DNA from: Bacteroidetes bacterium UBA6183
GTDB taxonomy: Bacteria; Bacteroidota; Bacteroidia; UKL13-3
DNA length: 64,000 nucleotides
Reading direction: 5' to 3'
NCBI GenBank assembly: GCA_002422865.1
Contig: DITN01000031.1
Coordinates: 13,498-77,497, forward strand
The notes under the pieces were generated by a model. That model saw nothing but the letters and a program-made list of their open reading frames with translations, ran no database searches and was not told where the DNA came from. Position 1 is the first letter of the stretch, and the number at the start of each line of letters is the position of its first letter. A program made the translations under genes and the position numbers. Shown here in pieces: positions 27,266-35,604 of this stretch.

Positions 27266-27883
27266 TTAAAACTTAACTCCAAAATCAAACCCGGGTTGAA
27301 TAAAATAGTTAGGCCACTTTTGTTCTACAGCTTTAAAAGATTCAGGAACACCTGTTCTTAAAGGCCAGTAGCTTACTCCAATTGCAGGTTCAAAAAAGAA
27401 ACGGTCGTTAAAAAACTTAAACTGATAACCCAAATAAAAATCTAGGTATAAGGTGTATCCATTTCCGATCTTTTTATTGTTCTGATCCATGTATTTTTCA
27501 AAAGCATTTAGTGCATATACTGATGTATAAACTCCTTTCCACAAAAAACGCTGATATCCTAAAGTAGGTGCAAGTATGCGCGCATGGCCGGGGTAGCTAT
27601 CTTCTGTTCCATCAAATATTTTTCCCCAAGGTGTACCAAGAGGCCAATCGTAAACGGATCTTTTAAATCTAAAATGAATAACATCTTTAGGGGTAATGCT
27701 ATAACCGGCATTTATTTGTATGTATTCAGGATTGTGTTCCTTAGTTAAATTCCCCAGTAGGTATAGGGTACTCCCAACATACCACCTTTTGTAAGTACTG
27801 TTGGGTTTGGTATCTTGAGCATTGGCTTTTATACTACCGGCCAATATGATGGTTAAAACAGAACATAAAATTCTCTTGTGCAT
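27266..27883 (-). CDS. Predicted outer-membrane or periplasmic beta-rich protein, paralogue B
   Basis: A 205-residue protein starting MHKRILCSVLTIILAG, with a signal peptide ending near ANAQ. The start at 27883 is preferred because the in-frame codon at 27937 lies upstream of the -7 box at 27913-27920. It shares with paralogue A the segment STYKRWYVGSTLYLLGNL, a YPGHAR/FPGYIR turn, YQRFLWKG and a terminal Phe. Probable small beta-barrel of unknown function. It is encoded just downstream of the Crp/Fnr gene on the same strand but has its own promoter. Confidence 0.75.
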   Translation of the reverse strand: MHKRILCSVLTIILAGSIKANAQDTKPNSTYKRWYVGSTLYLLGNLTKEHNPEYIQINAGYSITPKDVIHFRFKRSVYDWPLGTPWGKIFDGTEDSYPGHARILAPTLGYQRFLWKGVYTSVYALNAFEKYMDQNNKKIGNGYTLYLDFYLGYQFKFFNDRFFFEPAIGVSYWPLRTGVPESFKAVEQKWPNYFIQPGFDFGVKF

Positions 27884-27912
27884 ATCCTTTTTATTCTTGT
27901 TAAATGATAGCG

Positions 27913-27920
27913 CAAAAGTA
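27913..27920 (-). promoter_or_regulatory. -7 promoter box of paralogue B (TACTTTTG)
   Basis: Identical octamer to the one in front of paralogue A, again without a -33 TTTG at the standard distance. Confidence 0.7.
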
Positions 27921-27943
27921 GATGGGCTTAATGCCACAACTCG

Positions 27944-27957
27944 TTCACTTAAGTGAA
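27944..27957. promoter_or_regulatory. Palindromic operator, copy B (TTCACTTAAGTGAA)
   Basis: Same 14-bp palindrome as copy A and same 23-bp spacing to the -7 box, although the intervening sequence differs. It lies between the stop of the Crp/Fnr gene (27968) and paralogue B. Confidence 0.75.
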
Positions 27958-27967
27958 GAAAGAGGTA

Positions 27968-28546
27968 TTAGCCCTTTTTTTCTGAAATACGTGCTCTTAG
28001 TCTGCTTAACGATTGTGGTTTGATGCCTAAGTAACTTGCCAATTGGTGTTGTGGTACACGCTGAATAAGGTCGGGTCTTTTTTGGATTAAGTTCAGGTAT
28101 CGTTGTTCGGGCGAAGAGGTTTTAAATTCGTCAAAGTCCATCCGTTGTTTGGCCAATAATTCTTCCGACAACATCCTGCACATGGTATCAAACTTGGGGA
28201 ATTTGTTGTTTACTTCAACCGACATGTCATCGTTTGATACCAACAAAATACTGTCTTCAACACAACCAACATAATACTCAGATGGGGTTTTGTTTATTGC
28301 GCAATGTGGTGTTACTCCTTCAAGCTCGGTATAAAAAGCAGTTGTTTTTTCTTCTCCATCAATGATGTAATAAACCCTGATACAACCTTTTAAAACAAAA
28401 TAATTGTTATTGGTACTTTGTCCTTGCGCTAATAATACTGTTCCTTTTTTTACCGAATGAAATAAATTTAATGAGAGTAAAGTATTTTTCTCCTCCTCTG
28501 TTAGCGTAATGTATTTTGATATAAAGTTGAATAGTATGTCTTGCAT
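27968..28546 (-). CDS. Crp/Fnr family transcriptional regulator
   Basis: A 192-residue protein starting MQDILFNFISKYITLTEEE, the usual start of a large Bacteroidota Crp/Fnr subgroup (an ATG at 28579 would add 11 residues). Residues 1-120 are a cyclic-nucleotide-binding-type beta barrel (VKKGTVLLAQGQSTNNNYFVLKGCIRVYYI). The C-terminal 50 residues are a helix-turn-helix with LASYLGIKPQSLSRLRARI as the recognition region. No cysteine cluster for an Fe-S centre is visible, so the effector is unknown. The twin palindromes at 27131 and 27944 are the likely binding sites. Confidence 0.92.
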   Translation of the reverse strand: MQDILFNFISKYITLTEEEKNTLLSLNLFHSVKKGTVLLAQGQSTNNNYFVLKGCIRVYYIIDGEEKTTAFYTELEGVTPHCAINKTPSEYYVGCVEDSILLVSNDDMSVEVNNKFPKFDTMCRMLSEELLAKQRMDFDEFKTSSPEQRYLNLIQKRPDLIQRVPQHQLASYLGIKPQSLSRLRARISEKKG

Positions 28547-28621
28547 GTTGTTGTTTCTGTTGGTTGTTACGCTAGGCAATATAGGTTTGATGGAATGATG
28601 TTTTATCCATCAAAAAAAACA

Positions 28622-29488
28622 CTAAGATTTAAACAACGCCATTAATTTTTTACCAACGGTAATTACACCAATCATTAACAACCCGCCAATAACGCCAAAT
28701 GTAGCTTCTTTTAAAAGCACAGGCCACTTTGGTAAAAAGTGGTGTAGGTACTCAATGTTATGCACAAATATGCCACCCGAAACCAAGATTAAAGCAAGGG
28801 TTCCTACCACGGCAAATGTTTTGATTACAATAGGTAAGGTTTTAACCAACAACACCCCAATGCTGTTTAATAAACCTTTTTCGTTTGATTTACGAATGAA
28901 ACGAAAACCCAGATCGTCCATGCGCACTATCAAGGCTACTATGCCATACACACCAACAGTTGCCAATATGGATACAACTGAAACGGTAAGTATTTGTATA
29001 GACAAGGTTTTGTCTAAAACAGTACTTAAAGCGATGATCACAATTTCAACCGAAAGAATAAAATCAGTGGTGATGGCTGATTTAATTTTTGCTTTTTCTA
29101 ATGCGGCATCTTCGTTTTTTACTTCATCAGTTGAAGTTGCTGTTTCCTGTTTTTTATGAAAGAAATATTCTACAATTTTCTCAACGCCTTCGTAAGCCAA
29201 ATAAAATCCGCCCAATACCAACACTATTTTGATGGCCACAGGTAAAAACAGGTTTAACAATAAGGCAATTGGAACTATGATGAGCTTATTGATAAACGAA
29301 CCTTTGGTAATGGCCCACAGCACTGGTATTTCTCGTGAGGAAACAAATCCGGTTGATTTTTCTGCATTCACGGCAAGGTCATCGCCTAATATTCCTGCCG
29401 TTTTTTGGGTAGCTACTTTGGCTGTAACAGCCACATCATCCATTAAAGTTGCGATATCGTCTAAAATTGCAAAAAAGCCTGATGCCAT
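28622..29488 (-). CDS. DUF808 family inner-membrane protein (YedI-like)
   Basis: A 288-residue protein with about six or seven membrane helices. The N-terminus GFFAILDDIATLMDDVAVTAKVATQKTAGILGDDLAVN is the family hallmark, followed by ITKGSFINKLIIVPIALLL. DUF808 proteins are of unknown function. It lies upstream of the Crp/Fnr gene on the same strand with a 75-bp gap, so readthrough is possible. Confidence 0.9.
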   Translation of the reverse strand: MASGFFAILDDIATLMDDVAVTAKVATQKTAGILGDDLAVNAEKSTGFVSSREIPVLWAITKGSFINKLIIVPIALLLNLFLPVAIKIVLVLGGFYLAYEGVEKIVEYFFHKKQETATSTDEVKNEDAALEKAKIKSAITTDFILSVEIVIIALSTVLDKTLSIQILTVSVVSILATVGVYGIVALIVRMDDLGFRFIRKSNEKGLLNSIGVLLVKTLPIVIKTFAVVGTLALILVSGGIFVHNIEYLHHFLPKWPVLLKEATFGVIGGLLMIGVITVGKKLMALFKS

Positions 29489-29649
29489 GTGTTGATTGTT
29501 ATTGCGGCAAAATAAAGAAATAATGTTGGCACTGCAAGTAGTGGTACTATTGCAGTTGTCTTGCGGTTTAAATACAAATTTGATTGGGTGTGGAATTTTG
29601 TCTTTAAACTAAATTGTACTTTTTCTAGGGGTTGCACCCCAAACCCGCG

Positions 29650-29677
29650 ATACTTTTTGTCTTGAAACAAAAAGTAT
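29650..29677. repeat. 11-bp perfect inverted repeat
   Basis: The arms ATACTTTTTGT (29650-29660) and ACAAAAAGTAT (29667-29677) enclose a 6-nt loop. Too far from a gene end (160 bp) to be an obvious terminator; more likely part of the repeat element that follows. Confidence 0.6.
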
Positions 29678-29697
29678 CCAAAAAATTCAAGGCTTAT

Positions 29698-29826
29698 GAG
29701 ATTTTTGCTACAAGTTACGCTTGTTGTATTCCGCGCAATCCAAGCCATTTCGCTGCGCTTCATTTCCGGATTGCTTACTAAGTCCAACGCAAATACAACT
29801 GCACTTACTTGTTACGCAAAAATCTC
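29698..29826. repeat. Nested palindromic element, 129 bp
   Basis: Three pairs of arms are nested in order: GAGATTTTTGC (29698) with GCAAAAATCTC (29816), GTTGTATT (29723) with AATACAAC (29792), GCAATCC (29735) with GGATTGC (29768). The whole could fold into one long interrupted hairpin or cruciform. Likely a dispersed non-autonomous palindromic repeat. Confidence 0.6.
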
Positions 29827-30220
29827 ATGTGCCGTATAGAATCCTTCAAACATGTTTCAACATTCAAGCATGAACCATAGGTCGCCTCTATGAGGCTTAT
29901 GGTTTGTGTTGTATGTTTTCTTTTTTACCAAACGGTCGCCTCTACGAGGCTCTGATGTTCTAGCTACAACAGTAATCCCGTAGGGATGGCCATATGGTAA
30001 AAAGGTAATAAAGAATGTGAAAATAAATCCCGTAGGGATGACCTTAGTTGATGTGTTTGTTAAGTTTAAGGATAACAACTATGTTGGTTGTGTGAACGAT
30101 AAACTAATGTTGGTTGTTTTAATATTAAGCTGATTGAATGCGTGAGTGATAAATATTTGTTTAACTATGCAATAAAGACAGATGGCACACTGACGGCACG
30201 AGCATTAACGGGGACGTATT

Positions 30221-31096
30221 TCATCTCACAACATTTATTGTGATTGGTTCATAAGCCTTGGTTACTTTGCCAACCATATTTAAGAATTGATTGCGTTCTA
30301 TTTTTTTTCTAATTCTATCAAGACCTTCATTTGATGTAGTTCCAACAATTACCGTGGTTGTTGGTCCACCCATATATGCAAACAATCGTATCTTAACTTG
30401 AATGAAATGATTAATTCCCTCGCCTCCTTCCCAAGGATAAATCGAGTAGTTCAATTCATATGTATGATTGCTTGGACTATCCTCATTCGGAAGGCTTCCT
30501 ACAACATAGGGAAGAAGCTCTTCTTTGTTGTTGAGCAAGATGTCTGGTATCCATGCATCAAAGTTGTCGATATCCAATTCTGCACTTGCAAAGCCATGCG
30601 CAATTTTTACCATCAACTTCGCGTAAGTGTTTATATCAAATTCTTGACTAAATGTCCATGAATTGAATTGTTTGAACAAAGCCGGGTCTTGGGGTTTTAT
30701 TGTAATCGAATTCAAGGAGCATCCAACCCAATCAAAGTCAAACTTGGTATGATTAATTAAAAAACCTGGTTCGTTTAGTTTGAATATTGGATAAGTACCG
30801 AAGGAATTTGATATCGGAGCCAGGACTGTACCTATCTTTGATTGAAACGTTAAACAAGTAGGTCGCTCTCCAGGTTTTCTTGAGGGAAAGTTGTGAATTA
30901 GCCTAATTGAATGAAACAATTTTTCATTGGCAATTCTTTCTATTTGTGATGTTAATTTACCACAATTATCGCAACTTGACCTTGGTAGAACTATTGTACC
31001 GAAGAGACTGAGAGGAACAATGTGCTCTTTACCCAATACTTCTTTTGTTTCTCCACAATAAATGCATTTCCAAACTGGGTCATAGTTGCGTGTCAT
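30221..31096 (-). CDS. HNH-type zinc protein, putative nuclease
   Basis: A 291-residue protein. Near the N-terminus lies a two-knuckle zinc motif, CIYCG at about residues 11-15 and CDNCG at about 42-46, with KEHIVPLSL between them. This arrangement (CxxC, E-H, CxxC) is that of HNH_5-like domains, whose His would serve as the general base of a nuclease. The remaining 240 residues have no motif I recognise. The gene is 42 bp downstream of the MukE-like gene on the same strand and could be the last gene of that operon, in the place where JetD/MksG nuclease genes may sit. Stand-alone relatives also exist, so the link is an inference. Confidence 0.6.
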   Translation of the reverse strand: MTRNYDPVWKCIYCGETKEVLGKEHIVPLSLFGTIVLPRSSCDNCGKLTSQIERIANEKLFHSIRLIHNFPSRKPGERPTCLTFQSKIGTVLAPISNSFGTYPIFKLNEPGFLINHTKFDFDWVGCSLNSITIKPQDPALFKQFNSWTFSQEFDINTYAKLMVKIAHGFASAELDIDNFDAWIPDILLNNKEELLPYVVGSLPNEDSPSNHTYELNYSIYPWEGGEGINHFIQVKIRLFAYMGGPTTTVIVGTTSNEGLDRIRKKIERNQFLNMVGKVTKAYEPITINVVR

Positions 31097-31138
31097 GACT
31101 ATTAATTTCCTCTCAGTATCTGAAAGATATATAAAATA

Positions 31139-31681
31139 TTATTCGTTATCCTCTTCAGTGCCGGCTGTTGCCAACTTACCTTTGGCAAAGTTTTTGGCAA
31201 AATCCATAAACACCTTGTAGGCCGGAGTAAACGTAAATTTTTTATCGCTGTTACGGTCTATAATATTTCTACGGTTTAATGTACCTAAAAACTGCTTGCG
31301 TGCTTCGCTGTTTTTAAGTTGGTTGTTGTTCATAATTAAATCGGTGTACGATGAGTTATCTAACAAATTATCAATCATCTCCGAATCAAACTCGGCATAC
31401 TGTATTTCATCTAAAAAGTTTTTGCCTTCTTTATCCAACTCGTAACAAAGCAAACCAATAAAAATACAAATGTCGCGGCTCAGCATTTCCATGGTTTCTT
31501 CGCTAATTAAATAGGCATAATCCGATTTGATGTCGAGGTAAAACTCAAACGTTTCTTTAAAAAACTTACCGTAAAAATCGGCATTGTTTTTTAATTCAAT
31601 AAACTTGGCATCGGTGGCCAAAATAAATTTGCCATCCAATAAATCGCCTACAATTTCTTTATGATATCTAGGAAAGTCCAT
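31139..31681 (-). CDS. MukE/MksE-like condensin subunit
   Basis: A 180-residue protein with a two-winged-helix type composition: an acidic, helical N-terminus (YHKEIVGDLLDGKFIL), a central region with FIGLLCYELDKEG, and a C-terminal winged helix (ARKQFLGTLNRRNIIDRNSDKKFTFTPAYKVFMD). Its size, position after a MukF-like gene and a 14-bp overlap with that gene identify it as the MukE/MksE/JetB-type regulator of an SMC complex. The primary sequence alone gives a weak call. It ends in an acidic tail. Confidence 0.65.
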   Translation of the reverse strand: MDFPRYHKEIVGDLLDGKFILATDAKFIELKNNADFYGKFFKETFEFYLDIKSDYAYLISEETMEMLSRDICIFIGLLCYELDKEGKNFLDEIQYAEFDSEMIDNLLDNSSYTDLIMNNNQLKNSEARKQFLGTLNRRNIIDRNSDKKFTFTPAYKVFMDFAKNFAKGKLATAGTEEDNE

Positions 31682-32864
31682 GTCGTTTAATTTTAATTTT
31701 TGGTACGCGTAAATTCATTTCTGTGGTTCTTATCACCTGTCTGTCGGCAGTTGGGTCAAACTCTAATTCAATGTCGTCTTCAAACAATAGGGTAGAGAGG
31801 GAGAAAAATTTCTCGGTCTCAATGTCCTCGTATTCGCCTCGTAAAGTAATACCGGCCCACTCAAAAAAGTTGGGCATAGGTAATTCTTTCATCAATTGCT
31901 CGCGGTAAAATTCTTTGTTAAAAATCCATTTATCGCTGGCACTTAAATTCGGGTCTTCCAAATACACATCATCGTTTTGCATGTACTGCTGCACGTACTC
32001 TAACGAGTTAAAATACATGGCGTTGTTGTAAGGGTATGCACGTAACGATTTTGGTATAAATGGTGTTTCTGATTTGTTCGGATTTTTCAAAAACTCAATC
32101 CATCCGGTTAATATCATCGATTCGCTTCTAATGCGCTCAATCAATGGCAATAATTCGTTGGTTAATATTTTAGACTGACGCAACAAATCATCGTTGGTTT
32201 GCACCAAAAAGGTATACAATTTTTCAAATTGTTGACGTGCCAATTCATCATCAAAGTTTAACCTGCGGATGTTAATGTACTGCGAAATGTCCAATAACCT
32301 GTTGGTAATGGAGTTGGCATGACTTACATCCAAAATGGTATTTAATGGTGTAATGTAATAATCAATCCAGAAACTGGCTTTACGTACTTTTTCGCGGTAA
32401 TCTATTTTATCAACGTTTGATTTTAACTCTTTGGTTTCGGCAATTAAACGAAGTGTGTTTTTCTCAACAGCTTCAGTAAAATCGCGCACCTCATTGTTTA
32501 AATCGCTGATGCGTTGTAATAAAATGTTGCGGTCTTTGTTAATGCCCTCTTTAATTTTTTTGAACAACGAGGTTATCGAGTGCTCATATTTCTCAATAGT
32601 TTCGGGCAATAACGGTTTAAATTCACTTAAAATAAATTCTAAAAACTTGAAATACATAGGGCGTATTTCATAGTCGTCAGCAATCTTTTTAAAGAATTTG
32701 TACTCAATCAGCTTATTTAAAATATCGCTGTCGTGTTCGGCTAAAATAGCGTTTAAATCCTCTTTTCTAACAAGGCCGTCTTTCAACTGCACGTCAAACA
32801 ATTCCTTGATGATATCAAAGTAATTGGAGAGGAAATTTAATATGGTCCGTGGTTCTGTTCTCAT
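31668..32864 (-). CDS. MukF/MksF-like kleisin subunit
   Basis: A 398-residue, helix-rich protein. The N-terminus (TILNFLSNYFDIIKELFDVQLKDGLVRKEDLNAIL) looks like the winged-helix dimerisation domain of MukF-type kleisins. The middle is a long helical bundle (about 100-260, ISDLNNEVRDFTEAVEKNTLRL), and the acidic C-terminus (about 345-398) would contact the SMC head. It lies 21 bp after the SMC gene and overlaps the next gene by 14 bp. Role: bridge between the two ATPase heads. Assigned from operon context and architecture. Confidence 0.65.
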   Translation of the reverse strand: MRTEPRTILNFLSNYFDIIKELFDVQLKDGLVRKEDLNAILAEHDSDILNKLIEYKFFKKIADDYEIRPMYFKFLEFILSEFKPLLPETIEKYEHSITSLFKKIKEGINKDRNILLQRISDLNNEVRDFTEAVEKNTLRLIAETKELKSNVDKIDYREKVRKASFWIDYYITPLNTILDVSHANSITNRLLDISQYINIRRLNFDDELARQQFEKLYTFLVQTNDDLLRQSKILTNELLPLIERIRSESMILTGWIEFLKNPNKSETPFIPKSLRAYPYNNAMYFNSLEYVQQYMQNDDVYLEDPNLSASDKWIFNKEFYREQLMKELPMPNFFEWAGITLRGEYEDIETEKFFSLSTLLFEDDIELEFDPTADRQVIRTTEMNLRVPKIKIKRHGLS

Positions 32865-32885
32865 ATTATTTTATTGTGATAACAG

Positions 32886-35546
32886 TTACACTTCTAACTT
32901 TAAATTTTTATCTAATACTTCACCGTAAGCAGCGTTGGTTTTTTCGTTGATGTTGATTTTACCCGAACTGCGGAAAATGAAGTAATACTTACCAAAACCA
33001 GGCACCGCATCAGGCGCAGCAAAAATCGGGATGAAATAATGCTCTTTACAGAAGCGCACCAACTCCGGACGGTTTTGCTTATCAATCGTTGCCACCTCAT
33101 CAATAAACAAGGCAATGCGGTTTTCATGATCGGCCACAGCCAAACGGTTAATGATGTTCATTACAATCACCAAACGAATCATTTTATCGGTACCATCACT
33201 TTCAATTTGCTGACTTAAATCTACTTGTTTGGTGCTTCCTTTTCTGCTTAAGTGTAATGTGATGTCAAACAAATCGTCAAACTCAATTTTTTGTCCGCTT
33301 TCTAAGTAGTGGTCTAATACTTTTAAGTTTTCGCTGTTATCAAACTCAAACATCAACTGTCCGCTGATTTGTTGAATTTGGCTGATTTTACGCACTTCTT
33401 CCACCAAACGTTTATTGTCAATTAACTCAATGGTTAACGACTCGATATCGGAGATACGTGTTTGCGAAAGTTTGGTGTTGAATTTATTGTATAAAAACTC
33501 TTTAAACTCCTCGTAACGTTTAAGCAACGTGTAAGCCGGGTTAGCAAATTGGGTTGATATACTTTCTAACAACGATTGTACACTTCGTTCTTTGTCTTCA
33601 ATCAACGCAACCTCTTCTTCCACGTACTTAATAAAGTCCATTTCATCGGCAAAGGTGCTTTGTAGTTTATCGCGCAACTTCTCAAATAAATGGTCTTTGT
33701 TTGATTTGATGGTGATGCGGTCTTGCCAGTTTAATTTTATCTTATTGTAAAGTTGGTCTAAACTTTCGTTGGTTTCAAACTCTTCGCCCACTAAACCTAA
33801 CTCATCAATTTCATGCTTCATTTCAATCAGCTTATTGATGCGCTCTTGGCGTTTTTGTTTTTCATCCAATAAATCGCGCAACTCATTGCTTTTACGTGCA
33901 ATGGTTTTGGCAATTTGTTTTTGTTCGGTTTCGTATTTTTCTTTCTCCACCATCAAATCATTCACATCGCCTTTTAAGCGATCTAATGCTTTAACCAAAG
34001 CAGGTTTAGCTTTTATGCGAACAATTTTGTTTTTAATGGTTTCAATTTCGGCACCAATTCTTTGCAATTCGGTGTTTGAAGCCTCTAAATCTTGAACAAC
34101 TTTTAATAAACTCTCTTGCTGAATTTTATCTTCTTTTAGTGCAGCTAATTCTTCTTTTAATTCATCAACATTTTTAAAGTCTTTTATGACAATGTTTTTT
34201 GAAATATCAATCTGACCATCAAATACACTTAATGTTTGGCTGATTTTGTGAATCTGCTTCATTACTTGGTCGCCCGGTAAACTGCTTACTTGCTCACTTA
34301 AAATAGAGTTTAACAATTTACGGTTTTCAACCGAGCCCGAAATTTTATTGATTAACAGGTTGCTGTAGTTTTTAACCTGCATTTCAATACGCGCAATTTG
34401 GTCGTTGATTCGCACAATTTTGTTTTCGATTTGCTGGCTGTTTAGGCGTTGCAACTCGGCCATGGTAATGCGGCTCTCAATATTTTTACGTTGTTGGTCG
34501 AAGTTGGCCAACTGCTCGTTTAAAATATTAAGCGGCTCGTATGCATCAATTTCTTTAATCTCGTTTTCTTTCTCATGAAGCAATTGTGTACGCGAGTTAA
34601 TCTCTGCTTCTTTACCACCAATTTTACGGTCTAAATCGGCTTTAGCAGGAATCAACTCCTCGTTCATTTCGGTATTTAACCTGCCAATGGCCTTGTCTTT
34701 TTCGTGCAATTGCACTTGCAACTCGGGCATGGTGTGTTTGTAGTTTTTCTCAAAACCATAAAACAACTCGCTTATAATGCGTGCTTTGGCGTTGTACTGA
34801 CTAACCAATTCGCGGAACTCATCAAACTCATTCTTAACCGATTTAAGGTTACGAATTTCGTTGTTCACACGTTTTAGGTCGTTGATGTCTTTTTTGTTTT
34901 TCTGCGAGAAGTTTAAGGTTTCGTTCTCGCGGTTATCGGCTACAATAAGCGCCTCTTTAAGGTTTTTATTGGTAATTAACTTGGTGTTAATTAAGTAGCG
35001 GTAAATGCGCGAAAAGTTATTGCTGATACCCTCGCTGCGCACGCTATCATCCAACCAAACCACGGCATTGTTACGTTTACCGCGTTGGTAAACAAACTGA
35101 AACACCTCACGTTTGTCTTTAAACTGCTCAAGGGTTAAACCACCGGCAGCAATTTTTTCTTTAACCTCTTCAAACTTTAATAAACGTTTGTCGGTATCAA
35201 CAAAGAATTCCTCTTTGTATTCGCTGTCAAACTTATAGTACTCCAAGTTACTGTCGCTATCGCGTTTAACAATAATGCTGTAGTATGATTTTTTGAAAAC
35301 TTCAAAAACAATAAAACTTTGGTTGTGGTTAGGGAAATAATGGTGAATGGTTTCTTTGTCGCCCTTACGGTTACCACTAAAACTCATCTTTTGTCCATCA
35401 ATGATAAACAAAAAGTTAAGTGCATAAATAAGGGTACTTTTACCAATATTATTCGGCCCCACCAGCTGTAAGCTATCGCAGTCGTCAAGCCTTACTTCGG
35501 CTTTACCGTATACCTTACTGTTAAGTACAATTACACGTGTTAGCAT
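32886..35546 (-). CDS. SMC/MukB-like ATPase (MksB/JetC type)
   Basis: An 886-residue SMC-like protein. Walker A is GPNNIGKST (residues 30-38). A long heptad-rich coiled coil follows (about 230-730) with a break near the middle that would be the hinge. The C-terminal head has a signature-like segment ESDGTDKMIRLV (from 782) in place of the usual LSGG, and Walker B RIALFIDEVATID (D816, E817). It is shorter than MukB (about 1480) and than typical JetC. With the two following genes it forms an SMC-kleisin-MukE operon of the MukBEF/MksBEF/Wadjet kind, acting in DNA loop extrusion for chromosome organisation or plasmid restriction. No JetD/MksG toprim-type nuclease is present. Confidence 0.8.
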   Translation of the reverse strand: MLTRVIVLNSKVYGKAEVRLDDCDSLQLVGPNNIGKSTLIYALNFLFIIDGQKMSFSGNRKGDKETIHHYFPNHNQSFIVFEVFKKSYYSIIVKRDSDSNLEYYKFDSEYKEEFFVDTDKRLLKFEEVKEKIAAGGLTLEQFKDKREVFQFVYQRGKRNNAVVWLDDSVRSEGISNNFSRIYRYLINTKLITNKNLKEALIVADNRENETLNFSQKNKKDINDLKRVNNEIRNLKSVKNEFDEFRELVSQYNAKARIISELFYGFEKNYKHTMPELQVQLHEKDKAIGRLNTEMNEELIPAKADLDRKIGGKEAEINSRTQLLHEKENEIKEIDAYEPLNILNEQLANFDQQRKNIESRITMAELQRLNSQQIENKIVRINDQIARIEMQVKNYSNLLINKISGSVENRKLLNSILSEQVSSLPGDQVMKQIHKISQTLSVFDGQIDISKNIVIKDFKNVDELKEELAALKEDKIQQESLLKVVQDLEASNTELQRIGAEIETIKNKIVRIKAKPALVKALDRLKGDVNDLMVEKEKYETEQKQIAKTIARKSNELRDLLDEKQKRQERINKLIEMKHEIDELGLVGEEFETNESLDQLYNKIKLNWQDRITIKSNKDHLFEKLRDKLQSTFADEMDFIKYVEEEVALIEDKERSVQSLLESISTQFANPAYTLLKRYEEFKEFLYNKFNTKLSQTRISDIESLTIELIDNKRLVEEVRKISQIQQISGQLMFEFDNSENLKVLDHYLESGQKIEFDDLFDITLHLSRKGSTKQVDLSQQIESDGTDKMIRLVIVMNIINRLAVADHENRIALFIDEVATIDKQNRPELVRFCKEHYFIPIFAAPDAVPGFGKYYFIFRSSGKININEKTNAAYGEVLDKNLKLEV

Positions 35547-35590
35547 AATTTATCTGAAAATGATTTTGGGTACAAGGTAATTGCGACAAT

Positions 35591-35604
35591 TGGGTAGTTA
35601 CCCA
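35591..35604. promoter_or_regulatory. Palindrome TGGGTAGTTACCCA upstream of the SMC operon
   Basis: Perfect 6-bp arms around GT, 45 bp before the SMC start and about 115 bp before the divergent TraB gene. A second TTGGGTA half site lies at about 35564. Possible operator, with no known regulator. Confidence 0.35.

Larger units (their letters stand above)
29489..30220. other. Repeat-rich gap without a gene
   Basis: These 732 bp hold no convincing coding region. They contain a perfect 11-bp hairpin (29650-29677), a nested inverted repeat of 129 bp (29698-29826), two copies of GGTCGCCTCTAnGAGGCT (29880 and 29934) and two copies of AATCCCGTAGGGATG (29974 and 30026). The frame running antisense through part of it (29461-29787) crosses the palindromes and shows no protein-like pattern. 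Such short palindromic repeats are common between genes in Bacteroidota. Confidence 0.6.

Noticed and set aside
28580..28615. TTGATGG...CCATCAA inverted repeat upstream of the Crp/Fnr gene as an autoregulatory site
   Set aside because: The arms are 13 bp apart and unlike the TTCACTTAAGTGAA palindrome, and it could equally be the weak end of the DUF808 transcript.
29461..29787. A 108-codon frame on the minus strand in the gap after the DUF808 gene
   Set aside because: It runs through palindromic repeats and the start of the DUF808 gene, with no protein-like pattern.
29698..29826. Integron attC site
   Set aside because: The nested arms are suggestive, but the GTTRRRY and RYYYAAC core sites are not in the required places and no integrase is visible.
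33769..34095. A 108-codon plus-strand frame opposite the SMC gene
   Set aside because: It is antisense to the coiled-coil region, whose biased codons often leave the opposite strand open.
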